NCBI GenBank assembly: GCA_017531385.1
Contig: JAFXLD010000037.1
Location: forward strand, 1 to 64,000
Direction of reading: 5' to 3'
DNA from: Clostridia bacterium
GTDB lineage: Bacteria; Bacillota; Clostridia; Oscillospirales; Acutalibacteraceae
DNA: 64,000 bases
The translations under genes and the position numbers were made by a program. Numbering within the stretch: position 1 is the stretch's first letter; every line of letters begins with the position of its first letter. Shown one piece after another: positions 36,528-44,825 of the stretch. The notes under the pieces were generated by a model that made no database searches, was not told where the DNA came from, and saw only the letters and a list, made by a program, of their open reading frames with translations.

Positions 36528-36804
36528 CTAGGGTGACGGGAATAAAACGAACCCGTTTTTTACAGGCTGATTTCCGTCAATCCTTTGTTAAAATACTCGC
36601 AAATCCGTCAGGATTTGCTGCGTTTTTGCCTTGTCTTGCCAAAAATCCCCACTGTAAAAAATCTTCGACCTTAAAACGAGAGATTTTTATTGGATTTTTG
36701 GTATTGAGGATGCAGGAAGGCTGTCGCCTTTCAAATCCGAAATGCCAAAAAGACTTAAAAATAGCCGTTTTTAAGGCGGATTCGGATTATTCCCGTCACC
36801 CTAG
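36528..36804. repeat. Family B repeat element, copy B2 (277 bp, perfect 18-bp terminal inverted repeats)
   Basis: Left arm 36528-36545 CTAGGGTGACGGGAATAA, right arm 36787-36804 is its exact reverse complement. Interior includes a CGCAAATCCGTCAGGATTTGC palindrome-like word near 36598 and, on the minus strand, AAAGGCGACAGCCTTcCTGCAT..TCAATACC, shared with B1. The right arm contains the TAG stop of the COG0523 gene and the left end the ribosome site of the deoxyribosyltransferase gene. No transposase. Confidence 0.85.
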
Positions 36805-37751
36805 TAGAATGTCGCAACAGTTTCTTCGGGAGGATTTGTTTTTGCAACTTCAATTGCAGTCAGAACAGGGCCTTTTCTGCCGTAAAGCTTATTGAAACGG
36901 ATTTCAACGGATGCTGTCAGCCATACCCAATCTGCATTGTTGAGCGTATTACTGCCGTCCCATTTTACAAGCATACCGCAATATGTTATATCATCTGCAC
37001 AGCAGGTCATAATGTGTCTGCCGCAGACAAAAGTGTTTGCGGGAAATTTCGGATTGACTGCACATATACCCTTGAATTTAATCTTTTTGCCGTTATACTG
37101 TTTCATGTTTTCCATGATATCACGGTAAAGCAGAGCAAAATCCCTGTCTTCAACTTTTATAATATCAGCATCAACATCAAAAGGCAACGGATCTTCGATA
37201 TCGTCAAATTCACTTGTACCGTCTTCATAATCATAAACGATTTCGCAACGCCTTGAAATACCTCGTACAATCTGATGATAAGGCATTTTGTCTGCACCTT
37301 TTTTGAAACGGTTGAAGGCAACAAGCTCACAGACGTTGAGTTTATCAAAAACAAGTGAACGCATATTTGCATTGTATGACATAAAAGTGGTTGCATCGGC
37401 AAGGCAAATCAACTGATAAACAGACCAGTTTTCGGGCATAGCTTCAAAAAATTCGTTGATAAGCCACATTCCGTTGTACTCAACAAGCACTCTCTCAGCA
37501 TGAATCTGTTTTGCCCATTTATCAAGGTTTTCCTGAGTCAATTCTTCTTTGTCATCAAGAATTTTTATATGAACATTCTGACCGTAAAAAGCTGAGGGAT
37601 CATATTCTTCCTCACCCTCTTCACAGACCAGAAGCAAAGTTTTTTCACCGGTATTGAAACGGCTGTCTTCAAGTGTTTCCTGAATGAATTTTGTCTTACC
37701 GCTTTCAAGGAAACCTGTAAACACATAAACGGGAATTTCTTTTGTTTTCAT
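36801..37751 (-). CDS. COG0523 (CobW-like) GTPase fused to a TIGR03943/DUF1980-like domain
   Basis: 316 residues. N-terminal half is a P-loop GTPase: VFTGFLESGKTKFIQE with Lys19, EYNGM in place of EPSG, and CELVAFNRF as G4-like. The CxCC metal motif of CobW proteins is missing (the region reads LVCEEGEEE). C-terminal ~110 residues (KFKGICAVNPKFPANTFVCGRHIMTCCADDITYCG) match the C-terminal part of TIGR03943/DUF1980 proteins, normally paired with a DUF318 permease. Directly downstream (3 bp) of the His-rich CobW gene: a metal-homeostasis operon. The fusion is unusual. Confidence 0.8.
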   Translation of the reverse strand: MKTKEIPVYVFTGFLESGKTKFIQETLEDSRFNTGEKTLLLVCEEGEEEYDPSAFYGQNVHIKILDDKEELTQENLDKWAKQIHAERVLVEYNGMWLINEFFEAMPENWSVYQLICLADATTFMSYNANMRSLVFDKLNVCELVAFNRFKKGADKMPYHQIVRGISRRCEIVYDYEDGTSEFDDIEDPLPFDVDADIIKVEDRDFALLYRDIMENMKQYNGKKIKFKGICAVNPKFPANTFVCGRHIMTCCADDITYCGMLVKWDGSNTLNNADWVWLTASVEIRFNKLYGRKGPVLTAIEVAKTNPPEETVATFY

Positions 37752-37754
37752 ATT

Positions 37755-38921
37755 TTACACCCCGAACAATTCTTTCAAAGCATCTTCGTTGATTTCTGAT
37801 CCGATAACGCAAAGTCTGCCTGTTACGGAAGCTGTACCGAATCTTATATCTGATTCATCGGGTACATAGTCAAAATGAATCCATCTGCCGTCTTCTGCAG
37901 CAACAATACCCTTTGCACGCAGTACCATTCCGTATCTGTGAATATCTTCAAAGGCTTCAAGACAGTTTCTGATTTCATCTTCAGTGAATTTCTTTGCAGT
38001 TTCAACACCCCAGCTTGCAAAAACTTCATCTGCGTGGTGGTGATGATGTTCATGGTCGTGGCAACCGCAGTCACAGTCTTCATCGTGGTCATGGTGATGG
38101 TGATGATGTTCATGGTCGTGGCAACCGCAGTCGCAGTCTTCATCGTGATCATGGTAATGGTGATGATGCTCGTGATCATGACAACCGCAGTCGCAGTCTT
38201 CATCGTGTTCATGATGATGGTGATGATGTTCATGATCGTGACAACCACAGTCACAGTCTTCATCATGCTCATGGTGATGATGGTGGTGATGCTCTTCCAT
38301 AAGTTTCTGCAATTCTGCCGAAAGAGTATCTTTTCTTGAAATTGCATCGGCAATCTGCTTGCCGTCAAGCTGTTCCCAGGGAGTTGTTATGATAACAGCT
38401 TTGTCATTGTGCTGTCTTAAAAGCTCAAGACAGACCCCAAGTTTTACTTCGGAAACATCACCCGAACGGCTGAGAACAATGGTACCTGCGTGCTCTATCT
38501 GATCGTTGAAGAACTCGCCGAAATTTTTCATATACATTTTGCATTTTCCCGCATCGACAACAGCAGTGAATCCGTCAAGCTCAATATCATCTGACTCAAT
38601 ATTCATAACAGCTCTGATAACATCGCTGAGTTTTCCGACACCCGAAGGTTCAATAAGAATTCTGTCCGGAGCATAATCTTCAAGCACTTTTTCAAGAGCT
38701 TTACCGAAGTCACCGACAAGTGAACAGCAGATACAGCCCGAATTCATCTCTGTTATCTCAACACCTGCATCCTGCAGAAATCCGCCGTCGATACCGATTT
38801 CACCGAATTCATTTTCGATAAGCACCAGTTTTTCACCGGCATAGGCTTCTTTTATGAGTTTTTTTATAAGAGTGGTTTTACCTGCACCGAGAAAACCTGA
38901 AAAAATATCAATTTTTGTCAC
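37755..38921 (-). CDS. COG0523 (CobW/ZNG1-like) metallochaperone with 4 x 20-residue His/Cys repeats
   Basis: 388 residues. P-loop FSGFLGAGKTTLIKKL (Lys15), CxCC metal motif SGCICCSL (Cys63, 65, 66), EPSGVG, and a C-terminal CobW_C domain (HRYGMVLRAKGIVAAEDGRW). Between them, about residues 210-295, four copies of HHHHEHDEDCDCGCHDHEHH occur with an exact 60-bp period in the DNA. This is a large store of His, Cys and Asp ligands, fitting a zinc chaperone or buffer. A zinc-responsive promoter is expected, but no clear Zur box is seen upstream. Confidence 0.92.
   Translation of the reverse strand: MTKIDIFSGFLGAGKTTLIKKLIKEAYAGEKLVLIENEFGEIGIDGGFLQDAGVEITEMNSGCICCSLVGDFGKALEKVLEDYAPDRILIEPSGVGKLSDVIRAVMNIESDDIELDGFTAVVDAGKCKMYMKNFGEFFNDQIEHAGTIVLSRSGDVSEVKLGVCLELLRQHNDKAVIITTPWEQLDGKQIADAISRKDTLSAELQKLMEEHHHHHHHEHDEDCDCGCHDHEHHHHHHEHDEDCDCGCHDHEHHHHYHDHDEDCDCGCHDHEHHHHHHDHDEDCDCGCHDHEHHHHHADEVFASWGVETAKKFTEDEIRNCLEAFEDIHRYGMVLRAKGIVAAEDGRWIHFDYVPDESDIRFGTASVTGRLCVIGSEINEDALKELFGV
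38036..38297 (-). repeat. 60-bp tandem repeat (four units) inside the CobW-like gene
   Basis: Units begin at 38041, 38101, 38161 and 38221 with TGATGATG and align over the full 60 bp with a few third-base changes. They encode the His/Asp/Cys-rich metal-binding stretch. Unit number may vary between strains. Confidence 0.95.
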
Positions 38922-39052
38922 TTTTTTCGCCTTCCTTTAACTTTAATACAACATAAATATATTATATCACGCTTGTCAAGAGGGTATTTTATATATTTAC
39001 ATTTTGCATAAAAATGACAAAAAATATTTTATTCCGGGATTTTGAAATAGTA

Positions 39053-39081
39053 TTGACAAGGCTTGTCTTTTAAAGTATAAT
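39053..39081 (+). promoter_or_regulatory. Consensus promoter of the secreted beta-repeat protein gene
   Basis: TTGACA (39053-39058), 17-bp spacer, TATAAT (39076-39081), then AAGGAGG and ATG 39118. A very strong vegetative promoter. Confidence 0.88.
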
Positions 39082-39117
39082 AATGATGCATAATGATTTC
39101 CATAAGGAGGAAAATTC

Positions 39118-40278
39118 ATGAAAAAGACAATTGCTATTTTAGTGGCATGTATCATGCTTATCGCAAGCATACCCTTTACTGTATCAGCAGAGAACATTAC
39201 AATAGATACTGATACAAATTATACCGAGGCAATAACAGTCAAGGCAGGTGATACTGTTGAAATCAAGGCAAATGTAACAGTATCGACAAAACTTGAAAAC
39301 TATGGTACAATTATCATCTATAATGGTGGATCTCTCACTGTTATAAGTGGTGGTCAACTTGAAAACCATGGTAACATTGAAGTCAGAACCGGTGGCAAGC
39401 TTGATGTCATCAACGGTGGTTCTCTTAACAACTATGTTACAATCCCCGCTTCTTTCTCCAGAACATACGACTGGAAAGAAACATGGAACAGAGAGTATCT
39501 TACAGTTCAGTTCGACGTTGCTTATTATATGTATCAGCAGGGCGATACAGATGATGCATACGCAGACTTCGATAATTACAAAAACATCCTTTCAGCTGAA
39601 GAAACAGTTCCTGTACCTTACGGTGAAGAATTGTTTGTTATGGTAATCCCCAGACTCGGTCCCACTCAGGATGGCGAATGGGTTGGTGCTGAAAGAATGA
39701 AGCTCAAAGTCGGCTCATCAACTATCGGCGTTACAACAGTTCTTGAAACAGACAGCGAATATGTCCGTTTACCCGAATACGGTGCAGTATTTACAGTTGT
39801 TCCTTCAAATGCATTCAAAATTGAAGTTGCATCAACAGAATACAAAGACCTTGTTAAAATCTTTGATATTGCTCTTCCCAGAACAGAAGGTTACTATGTA
39901 ATCACAGACAAAAACGATGTTGACAATGTTAAAGTTGAATTCGGCGATACTCTTTCATTCCGTGTTGTTCTTGAACCCGATTACGACAAATCAGACGAAG
40001 TCCATGTATATGTAAACACAGTTCACATGGAGCCTCACGATTTCGGTTACTACCGTGTTGCAGGTCCTATGCAATCAGAAGGTTTTGCAACAGCAGGCGG
40101 TGTTCAGGATCACCTTACAATCACAGTTATGGGTGTTGTATCTAATGAGAGTCAAGAACAGATGAGCAGCCTTGTATTGATGCTTCAGGAAATCTTCTCA
40201 ATCATTCAGGAAATCTTCTCATATTTCATGGATCTTTTCACAGGCTTCGGTGCTCTTGGTGGCGGCGCTACAGCATAA
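39118..40278 (+). CDS. Secreted protein with beta-repeat N-terminus and amphipathic C-terminal helix
   Basis: 386 residues with signal peptide (MKKTIAILVACIMLIASIPF, cleavage after VSA). Residues ~45-105 repeat a short Asn/Gly motif (LENYGTIIIYNGGSLTVISG, then LENHGNIEVRTGGKLDVING), typical of a beta-solenoid start. The rest (~110-340) is beta-rich and unrecognised. The last ~45 residues form an amphipathic aromatic helix, SLVLMLQEIFSIIQEIFSYF, ending GALGGGATA. The perfect promoter suggests high abundance. Function unknown, perhaps an adhesin or surface-active protein. Confidence 0.8.
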   Translation: MKKTIAILVACIMLIASIPFTVSAENITIDTDTNYTEAITVKAGDTVEIKANVTVSTKLENYGTIIIYNGGSLTVISGGQLENHGNIEVRTGGKLDVINGGSLNNYVTIPASFSRTYDWKETWNREYLTVQFDVAYYMYQQGDTDDAYADFDNYKNILSAEETVPVPYGEELFVMVIPRLGPTQDGEWVGAERMKLKVGSSTIGVTTVLETDSEYVRLPEYGAVFTVVPSNAFKIEVASTEYKDLVKIFDIALPRTEGYYVITDKNDVDNVKVEFGDTLSFRVVLEPDYDKSDEVHVYVNTVHMEPHDFGYYRVAGPMQSEGFATAGGVQDHLTITVMGVVSNESQEQMSSLVLMLQEIFSIIQEIFSYFMDLFTGFGALGGGATA

Positions 40279-40294
40279 TTTAAAATAACAATCT

Positions 40295-40325
40295 GACCGT
40301 CGGTTTTTCCGACGGTCTTTTTTTT
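40295..40325 (+). terminator. Terminator of the secreted beta-repeat gene
   Basis: GACCGTCGG-ttttt-CCGACGGTC followed by eight T. Confidence 0.92.
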
Positions 40326-40332
40326 GCATAGT

Positions 40333-40358
40333 AAAACCCCGATTTTTTATCGGGGTTA
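40333..40358 (-). terminator. Terminator of the lon-engB-lysA operon
   Basis: ACCCCGAT / ATCGGGGT; on the minus strand followed by TTTTAC just past the lysA stop. Confidence 0.8.
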
Positions 40359-40362
40359 GTCT

Positions 40363-41661
40363 TTATACATCATTTTTAATGATGTCTTCGTATGTTTCAC
40401 GCTTGATTATTGTTCTCACATTTCCGTCTTTAACCATAAGAACGGCAGGTCTTGGCACTCTGTTATAATTTGATGACATTGAATAATTATATGCACCGGT
40501 TGTAAGAACAGCAAGAATGTCGCCTTTTTCCACAGTCTGAATCATTGTATTTTCCTGTATAAGGTCGCCGCTTTCACAGCACTTTCCTGCTATTGTGACC
40601 TTCATATCCTTCGGCTGATCTGCTTTGTTTGCACAAAGAGCAGTATATTCAGCCTGATACAGAATATATCTCGGGTTATCAGTCATTCCGCCGTCAATCG
40701 CAACATAAGTACGGACATCGGGGATATTCTTGACATTGCCCACAGTGTAAAGAGTAACAGCCTCTGCACCTGCAATACTTCTGCCCGGCTCAATGAGAAC
40801 AAACGGTACGGGAATATCATTCGCAGCTGCAACTTCTTTGATTTTCTCTGAAACAGGTTTCATATATGAATCAAAGCTCACAGGGCTGTCATTTTCGGAA
40901 TATTTGATACCGAAACCACCGCCAAGGTCAAGTTCGCTGATAACAGTGCCTGTTTCCTTTTTTATTTCAGCAATAAAGTTCATCATAACTTCTGCCGCAA
41001 GCACAAAGGGATCAATATCGAAAATCTGTGAGCCGATATGACAATGAAGTCCCACAAGATTTACATTTTCTGCACCGAGAGCAAGCTTTACACATTCCAT
41101 TGCTTCGCCTGTTTCAAGTGCAAAACCGAACTTGCAGTCAATCTGACCGGTTTTTATAAAATCATGTGTATGTGCATCAATACCGGGCTTAATTCTCATA
41201 TAGATATTTGCCGTGATGCCTGACTCTTTTGCAATTTCACTTATTGTCTGAAGCTCATCGGGATTATCAACGATAATTCTGCCGATACCGTTCTCAAGTG
41301 CATATTTCAGCTCAGCATAAGACTTGTTGTTACCGTGGAAGTACAGCTTGTCTGCAGGGAAACCTGCTTTCAGCGCTGTGTAGATTTCACCACCGGACAC
41401 AACATCAAGTCCCATTTTTTCTTCATTTGAAATACGGCACATTTCGAGGCACGAAAAAGCTTTATTTGCATAAAGCACTCTGCCGTGACCGTCATAATAT
41501 TCATCAACGGAATTAACAAAAGCTCTGCAATTCTTCCTGATTGCATCCTCATCATACACAATAACAGGTGTACCGTATTCCTTTGCAATTCCGACGGTGT
41601 CAACACCGCCTATTGTAAGATGTCCTTCACTATTTACATTAAGACAATCCGAAACAAACAT
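40363..41661 (-). CDS. lysA: Diaminopimelate decarboxylase
   Basis: 432 residues. PLP Lys67 in YANKAFSC, HCHIGSQIFD, GGGFGIKY phosphate-binding glycines, EPGRSI and CCESGDLI are all in place. Decarboxylates meso-diaminopimelate to lysine, the last step of the pathway. It starts 3 bp after the engB stop, so it is the last gene of a lon-engB-lysA unit. Confidence 0.96.
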   Translation of the reverse strand: MFVSDCLNVNSEGHLTIGGVDTVGIAKEYGTPVIVYDEDAIRKNCRAFVNSVDEYYDGHGRVLYANKAFSCLEMCRISNEEKMGLDVVSGGEIYTALKAGFPADKLYFHGNNKSYAELKYALENGIGRIIVDNPDELQTISEIAKESGITANIYMRIKPGIDAHTHDFIKTGQIDCKFGFALETGEAMECVKLALGAENVNLVGLHCHIGSQIFDIDPFVLAAEVMMNFIAEIKKETGTVISELDLGGGFGIKYSENDSPVSFDSYMKPVSEKIKEVAAANDIPVPFVLIEPGRSIAGAEAVTLYTVGNVKNIPDVRTYVAIDGGMTDNPRYILYQAEYTALCANKADQPKDMKVTIAGKCCESGDLIQENTMIQTVEKGDILAVLTTGAYNYSMSSNYNRVPRPAVLMVKDGNVRTIIKRETYEDIIKNDV

Positions 41662-41664
41662 ATT

Positions 41665-42255
41665 TTACATCTCCTCAATTAGAGCATTTTCAATTGCTGT
41701 TTTTACAGCATCACAGCCTTCGCCTGTCTGTGCTGAAAACTCAATCACAGTGCAATCTCCCGCAAACTTCAGTTCTTCGGCAAAAGCTTCTCTGCGTTTT
41801 GCACGTTCAGTCTTGTTAAGCTTATCACATTTTGTAAGCACAATGATAAACGGATAACCCGCATCACGGATAAATTCAATCATCGTGACATCGTCCTTGG
41901 ATGGAGCATGACGCATATCCACAAGCTGAACAACCAGTTTCAGGTTGCGTCCCATCTGAAAATAACCTTCCATAAGGTCTGCCCAACGTCGCATTTCATC
42001 GGCTGAACGCTTTGCATATCCATAACCGGGCAAATCAGCAAAACGGACATCTTCAACTCTGAAAAAGTTCACAGTTGTTGTTTTCCCCGGCATTGAGCTG
42101 ACTCTTGCAAGGCTTTTTCTGCCGAAAATTTTATTTATAAGTGAGGACTTACCAACATTTGATCTGCCTGAAAACGCAATTTCAGGAATTTCCGAAACAG
42201 GCAACTGTCTTGATGTTCCGTAAGATGCCTCATATTCAACTTTATTGTAATTCAA
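41665..42255 (-). CDS. engB: Ribosome-biogenesis GTPase EngB (YsxC/YihA)
   Basis: 196 residues from TTG 42255 (MNYNKVEYEASYG), with GAGGTGA at 42267-42261; a GTG eight codons up overlaps the lon end. G1 is GRSNVGKSSL, G3 is DLPGYGYA, G4 is TKCDK, and KTTTVNFF is the switch I. Acts in 50S subunit assembly. Lies between lon and lysA, and the lon-engB order is the one known from Bacillus. Confidence 0.95.
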   Translation of the reverse strand: MNYNKVEYEASYGTSRQLPVSEIPEIAFSGRSNVGKSSLINKIFGRKSLARVSSMPGKTTTVNFFRVEDVRFADLPGYGYAKRSADEMRRWADLMEGYFQMGRNLKLVVQLVDMRHAPSKDDVTMIEFIRDAGYPFIIVLTKCDKLNKTERAKRREAFAEELKFAGDCTVIEFSAQTGEGCDAVKTAIENALIEEM

Positions 42256-42265
42256 GAAAATCACC

Positions 42266-44671
42266 TCAGTTGTAAACACCTGTCTGAGTTTTCTGCTGTT
42301 TCTGAGCGATCACATTCACCTTTTCACTCTTTGTTTCTCTTTTCAGAGCCACAGCAAAAACTTCATCAATCGTTTTTACAGGTATAAATTTAATCTGTGC
42401 CTTGACTGCATCGTCAATTTCTGCAAGGTCAGAAGCATTGTCCCAGGGAATGATAACCTTTGTCATACCCTGTCTGTATGCAGCCATTGACTTCTCTTTA
42501 AGTCCACCGATGGGAAGAACTCTGCCGCGAAGCGTAATTTCGCCTGTCATTGCGACATTTCCTCTGACAGCAATACCGCTGAGTGCGGAAGTAAGGGCTG
42601 TAGTCATTGTGATACCTGCAGAAGGACCGTCTTTCGGAACAGCACCCTCGGGCACATGGATATGTATATCCTTATTCTTATAAAAATCCTTGTCGATGCC
42701 GAACTGTTCTGCACGGCTTCTTACAAGACTTACTGCAGTTTTTGCAGATTCTTTCATAACATCACCGAGTGAGCCTGTGAGTTCCAGTTTTCCTGTACCT
42801 TCAAGTACGGACACTTCGATTCTGAGCATTTCACCGCCAACGGAAGTCCATGCAAGTCCGTTTACAAGACCGACTTCATCTTTTATGGAGATTTCATCGG
42901 GTCTGAACTTGACCTGACCGAGGAAATCGGCAAGATTTTTATCTGTTACATTTATGTTTTCTGTTTCACCGTCAACAATCTTCACGGCAGATTTTCTGCA
43001 GACTTTCGCAACAAGTCTTTCAAGCTGTCTGACACCTGCTTCTCTTGTGTAGCCGTCAATCATAAGTCTTAATGCTTTGTCTGTAATTTTAAGCTGTTTT
43101 TTATCAATATTGTGTTCTTTCAGCTGTTTGGGAACAAGATGCTTTTTTGCAATATTGAATTTTTCCTCATGTGTATAACTGCTCAGATCAATAATTTCCA
43201 TTCTGTCCCTCAAAGGTTCCGGAATGGCGTATTTGTCGTTTGCAGTTGTGATAAACAGAACTTTGCTCAGATCAAATGGTAATTCAATGAAGTGATCGCA
43301 GAAAGTATTGTTCTGCTCACCGTCAAGCACTTCAAGCAGTGCGGCAGCAGGATCGCCCTTGAAATCACCGCCGAGCTTGTCTATTTCATCAAGAAGAATA
43401 AGAGGATTTGAGCTTTTTGCATCAATCATCGCATTGATTATTCTGCCCGGAATTGCTCCGATATATGTTCTTCTGTGACCTCTGATTTCAGCCTCATCAC
43501 GGACACCGCCGAGAGAAATTCTCACATAATTCTTATTGACTGCCTTTGCAACGGATTTTGCAACGGAAGTTTTACCAACACCGGGAGGTCCTGCAAGGCA
43601 TATAATCTGTCCCTTGATGTCAGGTGACAAAGCTCTTGCAGCAAGAGTTTCAACAATTCTTTCCTTGACATCTTTCAAGCCGTAATGGTCTTTATCAAGC
43701 TGTTTTCTTGCGGCAGAAAGCTTGAGATTGTCCTTTGTATAAATTCCCCAGGGAAGTGCAAGGCATTTATCGAGATAAGTTCTGATAACATTTGCATCGG
43801 GTGAACCTGATGACATTTTTCCGAGTCTTTTACATTCGCTGAGAAGCTTTTTCTTCGATTCTTCGGGCATTTTACTGCTTTTTATAAGTGCAGTATATTT
43901 ATCAACTTCTTCGGGAACATCTTCGCCTTCGCCAAGCTCGTCGTAAATAGCCCTGAGCTGTTCTCTCAGGTAATAATCACGCTGATTCTTGTCCATCTGA
44001 TCCTGAACACGGGCATTGATCTCATCTTCAAGCATAAGAAGTTCGATTTCCTGTGCAAGCGTAACACTGAGCATTTCCAGTCTGCGTAAAGGATTCAGTT
44101 CATTAAGAAGTCTCTGTTTTTCTTCAACAGGCATAAAAACATTACCTGCGATTTTATCTGCAAGTGTGCCTGAATCTGTTTCACTCATCACATCAACAAT
44201 AATTTCCTGGCTTGTCTTTGTTGAAATATCACAGTAGTTACCGAAAAGCTCTTTGACATTTCTGATAAGCGCTGTTTCATAGTCAAGTGCATTGTCGGGA
44301 ACCAAAGTTTCTTTTCTTTCTTTGACAAGACCTCTGAGGAAAGGTTTCATGCTGATAAGTTCAGCAATCGATGCTCTTTTGATGCCTTCAACAACAACTC
44401 TGAGTGTTTTTCCGTTTTCAGAAGCTCTGAGAACCTGCTTGACAGATGCAATAACACCCATTGTGTAAAGCCCTGTAAGCATCGGTTCTTCTTCATTGAT
44501 ATCACGCTGAGTTACAAGAAATATATTTTCATTCTGAGAAAGAGCATATTTAAGAGCAGCGATGGATGCAGGTCTGCCCACATCAAAATGAAGTGTCATA
44601 TCGGGAAACAACACTAATCCTCTGAGTGCAAGCACCGGCATGGAAATAAGTTCTTCGTGCTTTTCCATCAT
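42266..44671 (-). CDS. lon: ATP-dependent protease Lon
   Basis: 801 residues from ATG 44671 (MMEKHEELISMPVLALRGLV), GGAG before it; the frame extends 25 codons up without support. Domains: N-terminal substrate domain (LRGLVLFPDMTLHFDVGRP), AAA+ with GPPGVGKTSVAKSVA and ILLDEIDKL, and C-terminal protease with the Ser in KDGPSAGITM and Lys in GGLKEKSMAAYR. Degrades misfolded and regulatory proteins. First gene of the operon with engB and lysA. Confidence 0.97.
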   Translation of the reverse strand: MMEKHEELISMPVLALRGLVLFPDMTLHFDVGRPASIAALKYALSQNENIFLVTQRDINEEEPMLTGLYTMGVIASVKQVLRASENGKTLRVVVEGIKRASIAELISMKPFLRGLVKERKETLVPDNALDYETALIRNVKELFGNYCDISTKTSQEIIVDVMSETDSGTLADKIAGNVFMPVEEKQRLLNELNPLRRLEMLSVTLAQEIELLMLEDEINARVQDQMDKNQRDYYLREQLRAIYDELGEGEDVPEEVDKYTALIKSSKMPEESKKKLLSECKRLGKMSSGSPDANVIRTYLDKCLALPWGIYTKDNLKLSAARKQLDKDHYGLKDVKERIVETLAARALSPDIKGQIICLAGPPGVGKTSVAKSVAKAVNKNYVRISLGGVRDEAEIRGHRRTYIGAIPGRIINAMIDAKSSNPLILLDEIDKLGGDFKGDPAAALLEVLDGEQNNTFCDHFIELPFDLSKVLFITTANDKYAIPEPLRDRMEIIDLSSYTHEEKFNIAKKHLVPKQLKEHNIDKKQLKITDKALRLMIDGYTREAGVRQLERLVAKVCRKSAVKIVDGETENINVTDKNLADFLGQVKFRPDEISIKDEVGLVNGLAWTSVGGEMLRIEVSVLEGTGKLELTGSLGDVMKESAKTAVSLVRSRAEQFGIDKDFYKNKDIHIHVPEGAVPKDGPSAGITMTTALTSALSGIAVRGNVAMTGEITLRGRVLPIGGLKEKSMAAYRQGMTKVIIPWDNASDLAEIDDAVKAQIKFIPVKTIDEVFAVALKRETKSEKVNVIAQKQQKTQTGVYN

Positions 44672-44783
44672 TATTTTCTCAACTCCATAAAGTAATATTA
44701 TCCGATTATAGACTATCATTATATAATAAAACAAAGAATCTTGCAAGAGAAAATCAAAAAAAAGGGGATGTAAAAAAAGTAAA

Positions 44784-44815
44784 AACCACCGGTTTGTTTC
44801 AACCGATGGTTCTGA
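44784..44815 (-). terminator. Terminator after the broken GPH symporter
   Basis: AACCATCGGTT / AACCGGTGGTT on the minus strand (one G-U pair) followed by TTTACTTTTTTT. Confidence 0.75.
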
Positions 44816-44825
44816 TTTAAATTTT

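Noticed and set aside
38041..38302. Plus-strand open frame of His/Gly/Asp-rich sequence over the CobW repeat
   Set aside because: It is the antisense shadow of the 60-bp repeat, with no ribosome site.
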